A stretch of 64,000 bases of DNA from Njordibacter sp937773555 (lineage in GTDB: Bacteria > Pseudomonadota > Gammaproteobacteria > Pseudomonadales > Balneatricaceae). A model generated the notes under the pieces. That model worked only from the letters and a program-made list of their open reading frames with translations, did not search any database and was not told the origin of the DNA. Positions within the stretch are counted from its first letter, which is position 1; each line of letters starts with the position of its first letter. Shown here piece by piece: positions 16,957 to 25,784 of this stretch. A program made the translations under genes and the position numbers. Where the stretch lies: contig NZ_CP159830.1 of NCBI RefSeq assembly GCF_047730085.1, forward strand, positions 2,914,001 through 2,978,000, given 5' to 3'.

Positions 16957-16997
16957 AAAATCAGGGCCCTAATTTTTAGGGCCCTGATTTTTTTAAT
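16957..16997 (+). terminator. strong hairpin with T-run between dctP and dctQ
   Basis: A near-perfect stem, AAAATCAGGGCCCTAA against its complement TTAGGGCCCTGATTTT, with a short T loop and trailing Ts. Because dctQM have no obvious promoter of their own, it may act as a partial terminator that lets more binding protein than permease be made. Confidence 0.8.
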
Positions 16998-17037
16998 TTG
17001 TTGTTAGACCCCGTATTAATGGCCTTAAGGTGACATT

Positions 17038-17763
17038 ATGAATGCGCAACCATTGCTAAAAATCAACCTAGGTGACCGTATTGAGCGTAATTTTATTGCC
17101 CTCTTGTTAGGGCTAATGACCATGATCACCTTCACCAATGTGGTGATTCGCAAGTTACAAGAAATGGACTTTTGGCGCAGTGATTGGTTTGAACCTTGGG
17201 CCGAACCTTTATCTACCTTCGGATTACAATCATTAGAAACCACCGTATTCCTTTTTGCTTGGCTAGGCATTGTTGGCACCGCTTATATGGTGCGGATCAA
17301 TGCCCAATTAGGCGTCGATGTAGCACTTAACTACATGTCTCCCACTTGGCGAAAAGTGGCGACCTTATTTGCCATAAGTGCATGCATTCTCTATACCTTG
17401 TTGCTACTTAAAGGCAGCTGGGACTACTGGGCTCCCTTTGCAAACTTGCCCCCTACAGAAGGACGTATCATTCCAGAAGGGTTCAAAGCGCGTTACTTGA
17501 GCCAAGGCTATTATGAAGTCAACGACATTGTGATGCCCAACTGGGGTCAGTTTTTAAGTGACTGGTTCAATGATGGCGAAGAATACGAAAAAATTCCACG
17601 TTTTATCCCCTATTTTGCACTCCCACTTGGCATAACAATGTTGTTGTGGCGTTACCTTCGCGTTGCCAGTGACATAGTAAGAGGCAAAGCTAACATGATT
17701 ATTGCAAGCCACGAAGCTGAAGACCTAGTTGATCAGGCTGCAGCACAAGCAGACAAGGATTAA
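17038..17763 (+). CDS. dctQ: TRAP transporter small permease DctQ
   Basis: A 241-residue inner-membrane protein with four hydrophobic segments: about residues 18-38, 60-80, 103-125, and 190-210. The segment order and the sequences ETTVFLFAWLGIVGTAYMVR and NAQLGVDV are typical of DctQ. It is longer than many DctQ (160-200 residues) because of an extra loop of about 60 residues (PPTEGRIIPEGFK...NDGEEYEKIPRF) before the last helix, a form also seen in relatives of the Pseudomonas DctQ. It supports the large subunit DctM in the permease complex. dctM starts 3 nt after the stop codon. Confidence 0.9.
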   Translation: MNAQPLLKINLGDRIERNFIALLLGLMTMITFTNVVIRKLQEMDFWRSDWFEPWAEPLSTFGLQSLETTVFLFAWLGIVGTAYMVRINAQLGVDVALNYMSPTWRKVATLFAISACILYTLLLLKGSWDYWAPFANLPPTEGRIIPEGFKARYLSQGYYEVNDIVMPNWGQFLSDWFNDGEEYEKIPRFIPYFALPLGITMLLWRYLRVASDIVRGKANMIIASHEAEDLVDQAAAQADKD

Positions 17764-17766
17764 CGC

Positions 17767-19143
17767 ATGGAAGCCTTATATTTATTTGTATTGGTGATTT
17801 TATTACTCTTAGTGGGCGTGCCAATTGCTGTGTCCCTAGGGTTGAGCTCTATTTTGTTTTTATTGGTTTATTCAGACAGTTCTTTAGCGTCTGTTGCGCA
17901 AACCCTATTTTCAGCCTTTGAAGGCCATTACACCTTACTTGCCATTCCATTTTTCATTCTAGCGTCTAGCTTTATGTCTACTGGGGGGGTGGCTAAACGT
18001 ATCATTCGCTTATCCATCGCCTGTGTAGGCCATTTCCATGGCGGTTTAGCTATCGCTGGAGTCTTTGCCTGCATGATGTTTGCGGCCCTGTCAGGCTCAT
18101 CTCCTGCCACTGTGGTTGCCATCGGTTCTATTGTCATTGCGGCTATGACAAAGGTGGGTTATAGCAAAGATTTTGCTGCAGGTGTCATTTGTAATGCTGG
18201 TACTTTAGGGATCTTAATACCACCGTCCATAGTCATGGTGGTATATGCCGCCGCCACAGACGTTTCTGTAGGGCGTATGTTCTTGGCGGGTGTCATTCCA
18301 GGCCTATTGGCCGGCACCATGCTCATGATAAGCATCTATTTTTACGCTCGCTATAAAGGTATGCCTAAGGGTCAGTGGGCCGGATGGGCCGAAGTATTTA
18401 GTGCAGCAAGAGCAGCCAGCTGGGGCTTATTTTTAGTAGTTATCATTTTAGGGGGTATTTATGGCGGTTACTTTACCCCTACAGAGGCCGCGGCGGTGGC
18501 GTCTGTGTATGCCTTTATTGTGTCGGTTTTTATTTATCGTGATATGGGCCCACTAAAAACAGCAGAAGGTAAAAATCCGTTATCACTTAGAAAGAATCCT
18601 CAGGCGCTTTTTACCGCATGGTTTCATGCGGATACACGCGAAACTCTCTACAATGCTGGCCGCTTGTCTGTCACATTATTGTTCATTATTGCCAATGCCT
18701 TAATCCTAAAACACGTACTAACAGACGAACAAATTCCACAAACTATTGCTACTGCGATGTTAGCAGCAGGCTTAGGCCCGATTATGTTCTTAGTTATGGT
18801 GAATTTGATCTTATTGATTGGTGGTCAATTTATGGAGCCGTCAGGCCTCATAGTGATTGTGGCTCCGTTGGTATTCCCCATTGCCATAGAATTAGGCATA
18901 GACCCTATTCACCTTGGCATTATTATGGTGGTGAATATGGAAATTGGCATGATTACCCCTCCCGTAGGCCTTAATCTATTTGTAACATCAGGGGTGGCGG
19001 GAATGTCTGTGATGCGGGTCGTGAAGGCTGCCACACCATGGCTTGGAATCTTGTTTATATTCTTGATTATGGTAACTTACATCCCTGCCTTGTCGACGTT
19101 CTTACCCACCTATTTTATGGGTCCAGAGATTATCACTCGCTAA
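17767..19143 (+). CDS. dctM: TRAP transporter large permease DctM
   Basis: A 458-residue membrane protein of the ion-transporter superfamily with about 12 to 13 hydrophobic segments. Recognisable blocks include LAIPFFILASSFMSTGG, MFAALSGSSPATVVAIGS, GTLGILIPPSIVMVVYA, YGGYFTPTEAAAVASVYA and MITPPVGLNLFVTSG. It forms the sodium-driven channel of the TRAP system that moves C4-dicarboxylates delivered by DctP. The sequence between helices in the middle (DMGPLKTAEGKNPL...) is a longer cytoplasmic or periplasmic loop than usual. It is the last gene of the dctPQM operon. A weak hairpin at 19174-19201 without a T-run follows. Confidence 0.94.
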   Translation: MEALYLFVLVILLLLVGVPIAVSLGLSSILFLLVYSDSSLASVAQTLFSAFEGHYTLLAIPFFILASSFMSTGGVAKRIIRLSIACVGHFHGGLAIAGVFACMMFAALSGSSPATVVAIGSIVIAAMTKVGYSKDFAAGVICNAGTLGILIPPSIVMVVYAAATDVSVGRMFLAGVIPGLLAGTMLMISIYFYARYKGMPKGQWAGWAEVFSAARAASWGLFLVVIILGGIYGGYFTPTEAAAVASVYAFIVSVFIYRDMGPLKTAEGKNPLSLRKNPQALFTAWFHADTRETLYNAGRLSVTLLFIIANALILKHVLTDEQIPQTIATAMLAAGLGPIMFLVMVNLILLIGGQFMEPSGLIVIVAPLVFPIAIELGIDPIHLGIIMVVNMEIGMITPPVGLNLFVTSGVAGMSVMRVVKAATPWLGILFIFLIMVTYIPALSTFLPTYFMGPEIITR

Positions 19144-19264
19144 ACCGTTGATACTCAATTAACCATTAGGCTAGGTACCAAGGATTTCATTTCTTGGTGC
19201 CCCTCTGATGGGATGTTTGTTGGCTGTTTTGCCTCGTTAATTTTGACCATCAATAGGATCTATA

Positions 19265-20398
19265 GTGGCCACATTTTCTGCAACAGCGCCTGCACGACTT
19301 GCCACTCGGCTTACGTTTTTTACTGCTGGGTTTACAATGGCCTGCTGTGCCCCACTTTTTCCATTTATAAAAAATAATGTTGGGGCTAATGAAACCCAGT
19401 TTGGCCTTCTGTTACTTTGCTTTGGGCTTGGCTCTATTGTTGCCATGCCACTTACTGGGTTTGTAGCGGCACGCCATGGCCCTAGGTCTATGGTGTTATT
19501 GGGTGGCTTTGGCCTGATCATTTTTCTTCCTACTTTAACAATGGCTGAAACGACCTTTGCACTTGGGTCTTTTCTATTCCTTTTTGGCGCATCACTTGGC
19601 ACCATTGACGTGGCGATGAATATCCATGGTGTGGCTGTAGAGGCTCAAGAAGATCGCTCCTTAATGTCAAATTTTCACGCTCAATTTAGCATTGGTGGGC
19701 TGTTTGGCGCTGGGTTAATGACCTTGCTTTTATCAGTGGGCGTACCACTAGTGATGACTGCAGTCATAGGGGCTACATTAGCCCTTTTGGCGATGCTGCT
19801 AACCATCCCAAGACTTTTACATGTCAAAGTTGCAAAACAGAGCAGGTTTGTATTCCCTCACGGCATTGTTCTTTTGCTAGGGTTGCTCGCTGCCATTGCA
19901 TTCTTAGTTGAAGGTGCTGTGCTAGATTGGGGCGCTTTATTGATCATCGAACGCCAATTAACGACACCACAAAGTGCTGGTGTAGGGTATATCCTATTTT
20001 CAGCTGCCATGGTGATTGCGCGTTTAACGGGAGATCGTATTGTTGCTGCTTTAGGAGAGTTATGGGTACTTATTTTGGGTGGCATTATAACGATCCTAGG
20101 GATTGCCACAACTCTAGTTGCAAATTTACCCTTAGTCGCTTTGGGTGGATTCGTACTAATCGGCTTAGGGTCTGCTAATTTAGTGCCGATATTCTTCAGT
20201 GCTGCTGGAAGGCAAGCACTGATGCCCGCTAGCCTTGCTATCGCTTCAGTAACAACAATAGCTTACGCTGGCGTTTTGGTAGGGCCAGCTATGATCGGTT
20301 TTGCAGCTGATTTAATGAGTTTGCCCATGGCGTTTTGGTTGCTTGCTTTATTGATTGCATGTGTTCCTTTTACTGCCTTTTTAGTGACTAAGCATTAG
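19265..20398 (+). CDS. major facilitator superfamily transporter
   Basis: A 377-residue membrane protein with about 12 hydrophobic segments and the MFS loop GFVAARHGPRSMVLLGG between helices 2 and 3. It resembles the YbjJ-type group of small MFS carriers (FFTAGFTMACCAPLFPFIK; the central DVAMNIHGVAVE; FLVEGAVLDWGALLI). The substrate is unknown. The start codon is GTG at 19265 with AGGA about 7 nt upstream. It is convergent with the YczE-like gene, with stops 16 nt apart. It is not clearly linked to the TRAP operon upstream; substrate assignment would be guesswork. Confidence 0.8.
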   Translation: MATFSATAPARLATRLTFFTAGFTMACCAPLFPFIKNNVGANETQFGLLLLCFGLGSIVAMPLTGFVAARHGPRSMVLLGGFGLIIFLPTLTMAETTFALGSFLFLFGASLGTIDVAMNIHGVAVEAQEDRSLMSNFHAQFSIGGLFGAGLMTLLLSVGVPLVMTAVIGATLALLAMLLTIPRLLHVKVAKQSRFVFPHGIVLLLGLLAAIAFLVEGAVLDWGALLIIERQLTTPQSAGVGYILFSAAMVIARLTGDRIVAALGELWVLILGGIITILGIATTLVANLPLVALGGFVLIGLGSANLVPIFFSAAGRQALMPASLAIASVTTIAYAGVLVGPAMIGFAADLMSLPMAFWLLALLIACVPFTAFLVTKH

Positions 20399-20414
20399 GC
20401 CGGTGTTGCTATAC

Positions 20415-21095
20415 CTAACAGGTGATTACATCCTGCCTAAACACCTTTTTTAAAACGTACATGCTGGCCGCTACAGACGGGCCAATGCCTAATGCAAATA
20501 ACACCGTTCCAAGCCCAACCGTGCCACCTAATACCCACCCAGCTGCGATCACTGACAGCTCAAGCCCACTTCGAACCCATGCAATAGGTAAGTCTGTCAC
20601 TCTTTGGAGGCCAGTCATTAATCCATCTCGTGGCCCTGGCCCTAAATTCGCAATTAAGTATAGCCCACCGCCAAACCCCGTCACTAACACACCAAGTATT
20701 GCTTCGCCAAGCTGAAGCATAACGTGATCAAAGGTAGGTAAAAATGGGAGCAAGAACTCAAGAACTAAGGCAATAATCACAGCATTTAGAATTGTTCCAA
20801 TGCCTGGTGTTTGCCTAAGTGGTATCCAACAAACTAAAACCACAAAACTAGTAATAAAAGTGGCAAAGCCAATACTCCACCCAGTAATGTGCATAATGCC
20901 TTGAGCTAACACTGTCCAAGGGCTAACTCCAACACCTGCAGCGACAAGCAACGCTTCTCCTACACCAAAAAGAGTAAGCCCCATTATAAGGAATAAAACA
21001 GAAACTAAAGGGGGTCTTAAGGTCAGTGCTTTTGGCGAACTCCAGAAAAGTGATGGGACTTCTTTAACTGACAAAAATTTTGGCATTAATCTCAT
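20415..21095 (-). CDS. YczE/YyaS/YitT-type integral membrane protein
   Basis: A 226-residue membrane protein with about five hydrophobic segments. The block NLGPGPRDGLMTGLQR after a glycine-rich helix, and GVGVSPWTVLAQGI nearer the N terminus, are hallmarks of the YczE/YyaS group. The biochemical function of these proteins is unknown; B. subtilis YczE influences lipopeptide production. It lies convergent with the MFS gene and 40 nt downstream of the HAMP-repeat receptor on the same strand, so it may share that transcript. Confidence 0.72.
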   Translation of the reverse strand: MRLMPKFLSVKEVPSLFWSSPKALTLRPPLVSVLFLIMGLTLFGVGEALLVAAGVGVSPWTVLAQGIMHITGWSIGFATFITSFVVLVCWIPLRQTPGIGTILNAVIIALVLEFLLPFLPTFDHVMLQLGEAILGVLVTGFGGGLYLIANLGPGPRDGLMTGLQRVTDLPIAWVRSGLELSVIAAGWVLGGTVGLGTVLFALGIGPSVAASMYVLKKVFRQDVITC

Positions 21096-21135
21096 TTTTT
21101 AATCTTTTCTCATACGTATTAAAGCGGGCACACTG

Positions 21136-22497
21136 TTAACCATTAAGGTCGGAGACTAGGCGTTTTATTTCTTCACTTTGTAACATTTGTTTGGCTTTGA
21201 CACTACTTGGATCTTGAGCATTAGTGCTAAAAAACTTCATAAGGTTATTAAGCTCTATAGCGTGCTTGGTAGATATCCCCACTGCCTCCCCTCGCTGTTT
21301 CATGTCTTCGGCAATAGCTCTTACATCATCTACAATACCTTCTACACTAATACTGACACACTTGAGTGCCAGGGCAATATTATCAAACTCGCCTTCTAAG
21401 TCGTTACGTGTGACTTGGGTTAAGTCGCCTTCACTCATTACCCAGGCCATCCTCGTTATTTCCTGTACTGCTAGCTCTAAGGTGCTGACAGACTGATTGA
21501 TGGTCTGCTCTAAGTGACCTAAATCACCCTGTGATGCCGTTTTTATTCGCGCAGTAAAGTCACCAACAGCAATAGCTCCCATAAGCAAATGAATTTGTTC
21601 GATAGCTTTTTGTTGGCTCTCTAATAGGCTATTTAAGGCATGCCCTGTTTGACCAGTCTCGTCTCTAGTAAAATCTGGATAACGAATTGAGAGATCGCCT
21701 GTGCGCTCAATTTTGCGAATAACACTAGCCAACAAATGCATGGGTTTAGTAATAATATCGGCGAAGATAAAAGCTAAAAGAGCAACCACCACTATGCCTA
21801 TAGTAGCCATAGTTAACGTCGTGGTTTTTAATACGCTTGCAGTAGCAAGTGCGCCTAACTGATCAGCTTTACCTATATTACCCATGCCAGAGCGTTCAGA
21901 GGTAATATGGCCCATGCTGGCAGCAGATAACTGCATGGCTAAAATAACTACAACGTCACCTTGTACTGAAACTGGCGCAGCAATAAATGCTTCAGGGGCA
22001 GTATTGCTTGCCGATAAAGAAGTTACGTCAGACATATGATATCGGCTATGAGCTATGGTTTTTTGCACTACTTCACCAAGGCCAGAGTCTTTATATCTGC
22101 CAGAAACCAGATTAGTTTGGCAGCCTGCTTGTTGAGTAACACTGTAGAAACAGTATCCTTCTAGGTCGAGTAAAAACAAGTCATCATAGTTGTTGCGTTC
22201 AATGTAACGACTAAACAGCGACTGTCCATATGGGTCTACGTCGACGATGGCCGTCTCTAAGCCTTGTTTTTCTATTAGCAGGGAAAGGCTGTCTGCTAGA
22301 GACTCGATGTTATTTTGGATATCAATGAAGTGCTGCGTGGTTTGATTAGCGTTGATCTTCTGAAGCGTTGTTGCCTGCTTTAATGCTAGCGTATCTAATG
22401 CGTGGCTAGAGTATTGGAGACTGATTACCCCGACGATTAGAGCTGGTATAACGCTCATGAAAAATATCAGTGCAATTAGCTTATTTTTCAAACTCAT
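21136..22497 (-). CDS. HAMP-repeat membrane receptor without MCP signalling tip
   Basis: A 453-residue protein built like a chemoreceptor but ending early. Membrane helix 1 is at residues 7-27, a periplasmic sensor region of about 190 residues follows (Cache-like: LFSRYIERNNYDDLFLLD), and membrane helix 2 is at about 221-243. After it come a HAMP domain (KPMHLLASVIRKIERTGDL) and two more HAMP-like repeats (GAIAVGDFTARI; WVMSEGDLTQVTR). A short helical tail ends at VSDLNG. The conserved hairpin tip of methyl-accepting proteins, and any kinase, cyclase or phosphatase domain, are absent, and no continuation is found downstream. The output is therefore unknown. It may be truncated or act on a partner protein. 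Confidence 0.7.
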   Translation of the reverse strand: MSLKNKLIALIFFMSVIPALIVGVISLQYSSHALDTLALKQATTLQKINANQTTQHFIDIQNNIESLADSLSLLIEKQGLETAIVDVDPYGQSLFSRYIERNNYDDLFLLDLEGYCFYSVTQQAGCQTNLVSGRYKDSGLGEVVQKTIAHSRYHMSDVTSLSASNTAPEAFIAAPVSVQGDVVVILAMQLSAASMGHITSERSGMGNIGKADQLGALATASVLKTTTLTMATIGIVVVALLAFIFADIITKPMHLLASVIRKIERTGDLSIRYPDFTRDETGQTGHALNSLLESQQKAIEQIHLLMGAIAVGDFTARIKTASQGDLGHLEQTINQSVSTLELAVQEITRMAWVMSEGDLTQVTRNDLEGEFDNIALALKCVSISVEGIVDDVRAIAEDMKQRGEAVGISTKHAIELNNLMKFFSTNAQDPSSVKAKQMLQSEEIKRLVSDLNG

Positions 22498-22555
22498 GTT
22501 TGCCTTTAGCTTGCCGCAGCGTTGAATGGGTTAACTGAATTCTATCATTTGCACT

Positions 22556-22955
22556 ATGATGCTGCAAAAACATGCACTAACGCTCATATTTAACTTTTCC
22601 TGCTGTTTAGTTGTGGCTAACGAGTTCTAATGAGTAGCATTAGTGATGCCTTTAGGTTCTTTAGGCGACTCAATCGTATGTTTTGGCCTACATCATATTA
22701 CATATTTTTATGCTCACAGCAGAGGCATTAAAAGGGCGCTTTACCATAGTCGATCTGCCAGCCGGTTTTTATGGCGTTCGGGTAATGCATGACCTCACTG
22801 GCAATGGCGAGTTAGACGCAAATTTTGTGAGCATGCCAAAAGAGCCCTGCGGATTTTCCAACAATGCGACACCTAATTTTGGTCCACCAAAATGCGACGG
22901 CATAAGGTTTCAACTGGATGGAAATAACCAACAAGTCATTGATCTTAACCTATAG
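22556..22955 (+). pseudogene. broken DUF2141-family secreted protein
   Basis: The 3' part (frame open from 22665 to 22955) encodes the conserved C-terminal half of DUF2141: FTIVDLPAGFYGVRVMHD, then NGELDANFVSMPKEPCGFSNNA and FGPPKCDGIRFQLDG. The N-terminal half of the domain is missing. Upstream in another frame, an ATG at 22556 opens a 24-residue piece, MMLQKHALTLIF followed by CCLVVANEF, that looks like a signal peptide and then hits TAA at 22628. Only about 60 bases separate the two pieces instead of the roughly 150-200 expected. The simplest reading is a secreted protein gene damaged by deletion and frameshift. DUF2141 proteins are of unknown function. The 90-residue fragment might still be translated from a TTG at 22683. 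Confidence 0.55.
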
Positions 22956-23054
22956 GTTTAGTCGCTCAGCCGTTTCAGCAGGGTGTTGTGTATGCATTAA
23001 ACTGTATAACTGCAGTAGCCCAGCTCTTACTGGGACTTACTAGCACTTAAAAGT

Positions 23055-24422
23055 CTACCTTTCCACTTGGGTTAAGGTCTGATCGAGAGACTTTTTTATC
23101 TTCTCAATCAGTTCATCAATTTCTAATTTACTAATAATCAACGGAGGGCACATAATCATACTATCCCCTACGGCACGCATAACTAGGCCATTGGCTAAGG
23201 CATAGTCACGGCAAATACCACCAATACCCACTTCTTTAGGGTAGTTAGAGTGACTTTCTTTGTCTTGCACAAGCTCTATCGCCGCCATTAGACCAATACC
23301 ACGAACTTGTCCTACTAGTGGGTGATCCACTAATTCTGCTAACCGTTGCTGTAAATAGGGCCCCGTCACATCCCGGACCTTCTCTATCATGCCTTCATTT
23401 TCAATAATACTAACATTGGCTGATGCCACCGCTGCTGCAACTGGATGACCAGAATAAGTATAACCGTGGGCAAACTCACCACTCTCGATCACAACCTTGG
23501 CTACACGCTCACTAATTAGTACGCCGCCAATAGGCATATAGCCAGAAGACAGGCCCTTGGCTATGGTCATAAGGTCGGCTTCAATGCCTAGAGTTTCAGA
23601 TGCAAACCAATTACCTGTGCGCCCAAAACCTGTGATTACTTCATCTGCAATAAGCAATATATCGTATTTTTTACATAGCCTCTGAATTTCTGGCCAGTAG
23701 GTTGATGGTGGCACAATAACAGCACCAGCACCTTGCACTGGTTCACCTATAAAGGCTGCCACATTTTCTGCACCACACTCAATAATTTTTGTTTCCAACG
23801 CTTGCGCTGCACGCAAACCCAGCTCTTCCTCCGTTTCACCAGCAAAGGCTTCGTGATACCAGTGGGGCTGCATGATGTGTTCAATACCGTCAATAATTCC
23901 ACCTTGGGAATGCATACCTTTCATGCCACCTAAGCTCATAGAGGCCATTGTGCTGCCGTGGTAGGCATTATCGCGCGAAATGATGATGCGCTTGCTTGGC
24001 TGACCCTTGGCTTGCCAATAATGGCGCACCATACGCACATTAGTGTCGTTAGACTCAGACCCAGAACCTGTAAAAAATACGTGGCTAATGTGCTTAGGTG
24101 CTAGCTTTTTGAGCTGTGCAGCTAACTTGATAACAGGAGGGTGGGCAGTGCCAAAAAAGCTGTTGTAGTAGGGCAGTTCGCGCATTTGCTTGGCGGCAAC
24201 GTCCGCCAACTCATGACGCCCGTAACCAACATTTACACACCAAAGGCCTGCCATACCATCCAGTACTTTGCCGCCTTCAGAATCGTATATATAACACCCA
24301 TCAGCTCCAGTAATGATACGTGTGCCCTTTTCATGCATGGCTTTTGAATCAGTGAACGGGTGCATGTAATGCTGGCGATCTAGCTCCTGTAGGGCTTTAG
24401 TGTCGTGTTGTTTTGCGTTCAT
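23055..24422 (-). CDS. spuC: putrescine--pyruvate aminotransferase, SpuC-like
   Basis: A 455-residue class III aminotransferase that transfers an amino group from putrescine (or related diamines and beta-alanine) to pyruvate. The PLP lysine lies in MTIAKGLSSGYMPIGG; the aspartate that contacts PLP is in LLIADEVITGFGRTG; the phosphate-binding region is FFTGSGSESNDTN. The N-terminal block LQELDRQHYMHPFTDSK is characteristic of the SpuC group. It is the last gene of a minus-strand set, puuD/spuA-spuB-spuC, in the same order as spuABC of Pseudomonas aeruginosa. Spacing to spuB is 15 nt. Substrate preference is inferred from context. Confidence 0.88.
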   Translation of the reverse strand: MNAKQHDTKALQELDRQHYMHPFTDSKAMHEKGTRIITGADGCYIYDSEGGKVLDGMAGLWCVNVGYGRHELADVAAKQMRELPYYNSFFGTAHPPVIKLAAQLKKLAPKHISHVFFTGSGSESNDTNVRMVRHYWQAKGQPSKRIIISRDNAYHGSTMASMSLGGMKGMHSQGGIIDGIEHIMQPHWYHEAFAGETEEELGLRAAQALETKIIECGAENVAAFIGEPVQGAGAVIVPPSTYWPEIQRLCKKYDILLIADEVITGFGRTGNWFASETLGIEADLMTIAKGLSSGYMPIGGVLISERVAKVVIESGEFAHGYTYSGHPVAAAVASANVSIIENEGMIEKVRDVTGPYLQQRLAELVDHPLVGQVRGIGLMAAIELVQDKESHSNYPKEVGIGGICRDYALANGLVMRAVGDSMIMCPPLIISKLEIDELIEKIKKSLDQTLTQVER

Positions 24423-24437
24423 TTTATTAATTTCCTA

Positions 24438-25781
24438 TTACACACTTAGCAGCAGGTATTCACGTTCCCATGAACTGATGACCTGCATAAAATTATCATT
24501 TTCTTTTTCTTTTACGGCTATATACGCTTTCACAAACCGGTCACCAAATATTTCTCGTAATGGCTCGCACCGATCTAGCTGAATGAGCGCCTCGGTGAGG
24601 CTACGGGGTAGTTCCCTAGTGCCTTTATCATAGGCACTGCCTTCCACAGGAGCACTAGGCTCCAGCTGTTCTTTCATCCCTAAATAGCCACATGCTAGGG
24701 TTGCTGCCATCGCTAAATAAGGATTTGCATCAGCTCCCCCTACTCGGTTCTCGACACGAATATTAGGGCCTGTTTTTTCTGGCACTCGTAAACCCACAGT
24801 GCGGTTATCAAAACCCCAATGCACATTAACTGGTGCTGACTCGTCCTTCAAAAAGCGTCGATAGGAATTTACATTGGGGGCAAATAATGCAGTGACCGCC
24901 TTAGTGTATTTTTGTAAGCCACCGATATAGTGTTTAAGTGATTCACTAATGCCTCCATCTTCCCCCACAAAGATATTATTGCCGTGAGCGTCCAACACAC
25001 TTTGATGAATGTGCATGGAACTGCCAGCCTGATTTTGTAATGGCTTAGCCATAAAGGTGGCTGATAGGTTGTGTTTGAAAGCGGCTTCTCGCAAGGTGCG
25101 CTTAAATAGGAACACTTGATCAGCAAGAGACAAGGCTTCGCCATGGCGGAAGTTAATTTCCATCTGCCCTAAACCTTCTTCATGAATGAGGGTCTCTACA
25201 TCAAGATTCTGGGCTTCACAATAGTCATAAACATCTTCAAATAACGGATCAAATTCATTTACAGCATCGATACTATACGACTGCCGGCCAGTTTCGGCAC
25301 GACCCGTTCTACCTACAGGTGGCTGCAGTGGCGAATCTGGGTTTAAGCTCTTTTGGGTAAGGTAAAATTCAGCCTCTGGGGCCACAATGGGCGTAAGGCC
25401 CATGTCTGCATATAACTTAAGCACCTTACGCAATATCGTTCGGGGCGCCAGATCAACCAGCTCACCGTGAATATCATAACAATCATGAATGATTTGGGCT
25501 GTTGGCTCTGTGGCCCAAGGCAATAAGTGTGCTGCATTAGGATCTGGCTTTAGGTAGACATCAATTTCAGCTGGATCGATCATACTGTAGTCGTCTAGAT
25601 AATCCCCCGTAACAGTGGCGACCAAAACACCTTCTGGCAAACGAATGCCCGCGTCATCACAAAACTTAGACGCAGGCATAATTTTACCGCGGGCAATGCC
25701 TGTGAGATCGCTAACAATGCATTCAACTTCTGTTATTTTGTGTTCTTTTAGCCATGTTTTTAGGCCATTAAAGTTAGTCAT
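24438..25781 (-). CDS. spuB: gamma-glutamylpolyamine synthetase, PuuA/SpuB-like
   Basis: A 447-residue member of the glutamine synthetase superfamily that joins glutamate to putrescine or another polyamine using ATP. Recognisable parts are the beta-grasp N terminus (EVECIVSDLTGIARGKIMPA), the metal and substrate blocks PEAEFYL, EEGLGQMEINFRHG and GSSMHIHQS, and the C-terminal VENRVGGADANPYLA. The adenylylation tyrosine region of true GlnA is not present. It lies 3 nt after the puuD stop codon and 15 nt before spuC. A second homologue is encoded divergently at 26867. The two may differ in polyamine preference. Confidence 0.87.
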   Translation of the reverse strand: MTNFNGLKTWLKEHKITEVECIVSDLTGIARGKIMPASKFCDDAGIRLPEGVLVATVTGDYLDDYSMIDPAEIDVYLKPDPNAAHLLPWATEPTAQIIHDCYDIHGELVDLAPRTILRKVLKLYADMGLTPIVAPEAEFYLTQKSLNPDSPLQPPVGRTGRAETGRQSYSIDAVNEFDPLFEDVYDYCEAQNLDVETLIHEEGLGQMEINFRHGEALSLADQVFLFKRTLREAAFKHNLSATFMAKPLQNQAGSSMHIHQSVLDAHGNNIFVGEDGGISESLKHYIGGLQKYTKAVTALFAPNVNSYRRFLKDESAPVNVHWGFDNRTVGLRVPEKTGPNIRVENRVGGADANPYLAMAATLACGYLGMKEQLEPSAPVEGSAYDKGTRELPRSLTEALIQLDRCEPLREIFGDRFVKAYIAVKEKENDNFMQVISSWEREYLLLSV

Positions 25782-25784
25782 AGG

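Noticed and set aside
18618..18974. 118-codon frame overlapping dctM in another frame
   Set aside because: dctM is intact through this stretch; the alternative product has no family features.
19174..19201. Terminator after dctM
   Set aside because: The stem is decent but no T-run follows, so it is not listed as a terminator.
19237..19605. 122-codon frame antisense to the MFS gene
   Set aside because: Low-complexity basic product, no ribosome site, and fully overlaps a convincing transporter gene.
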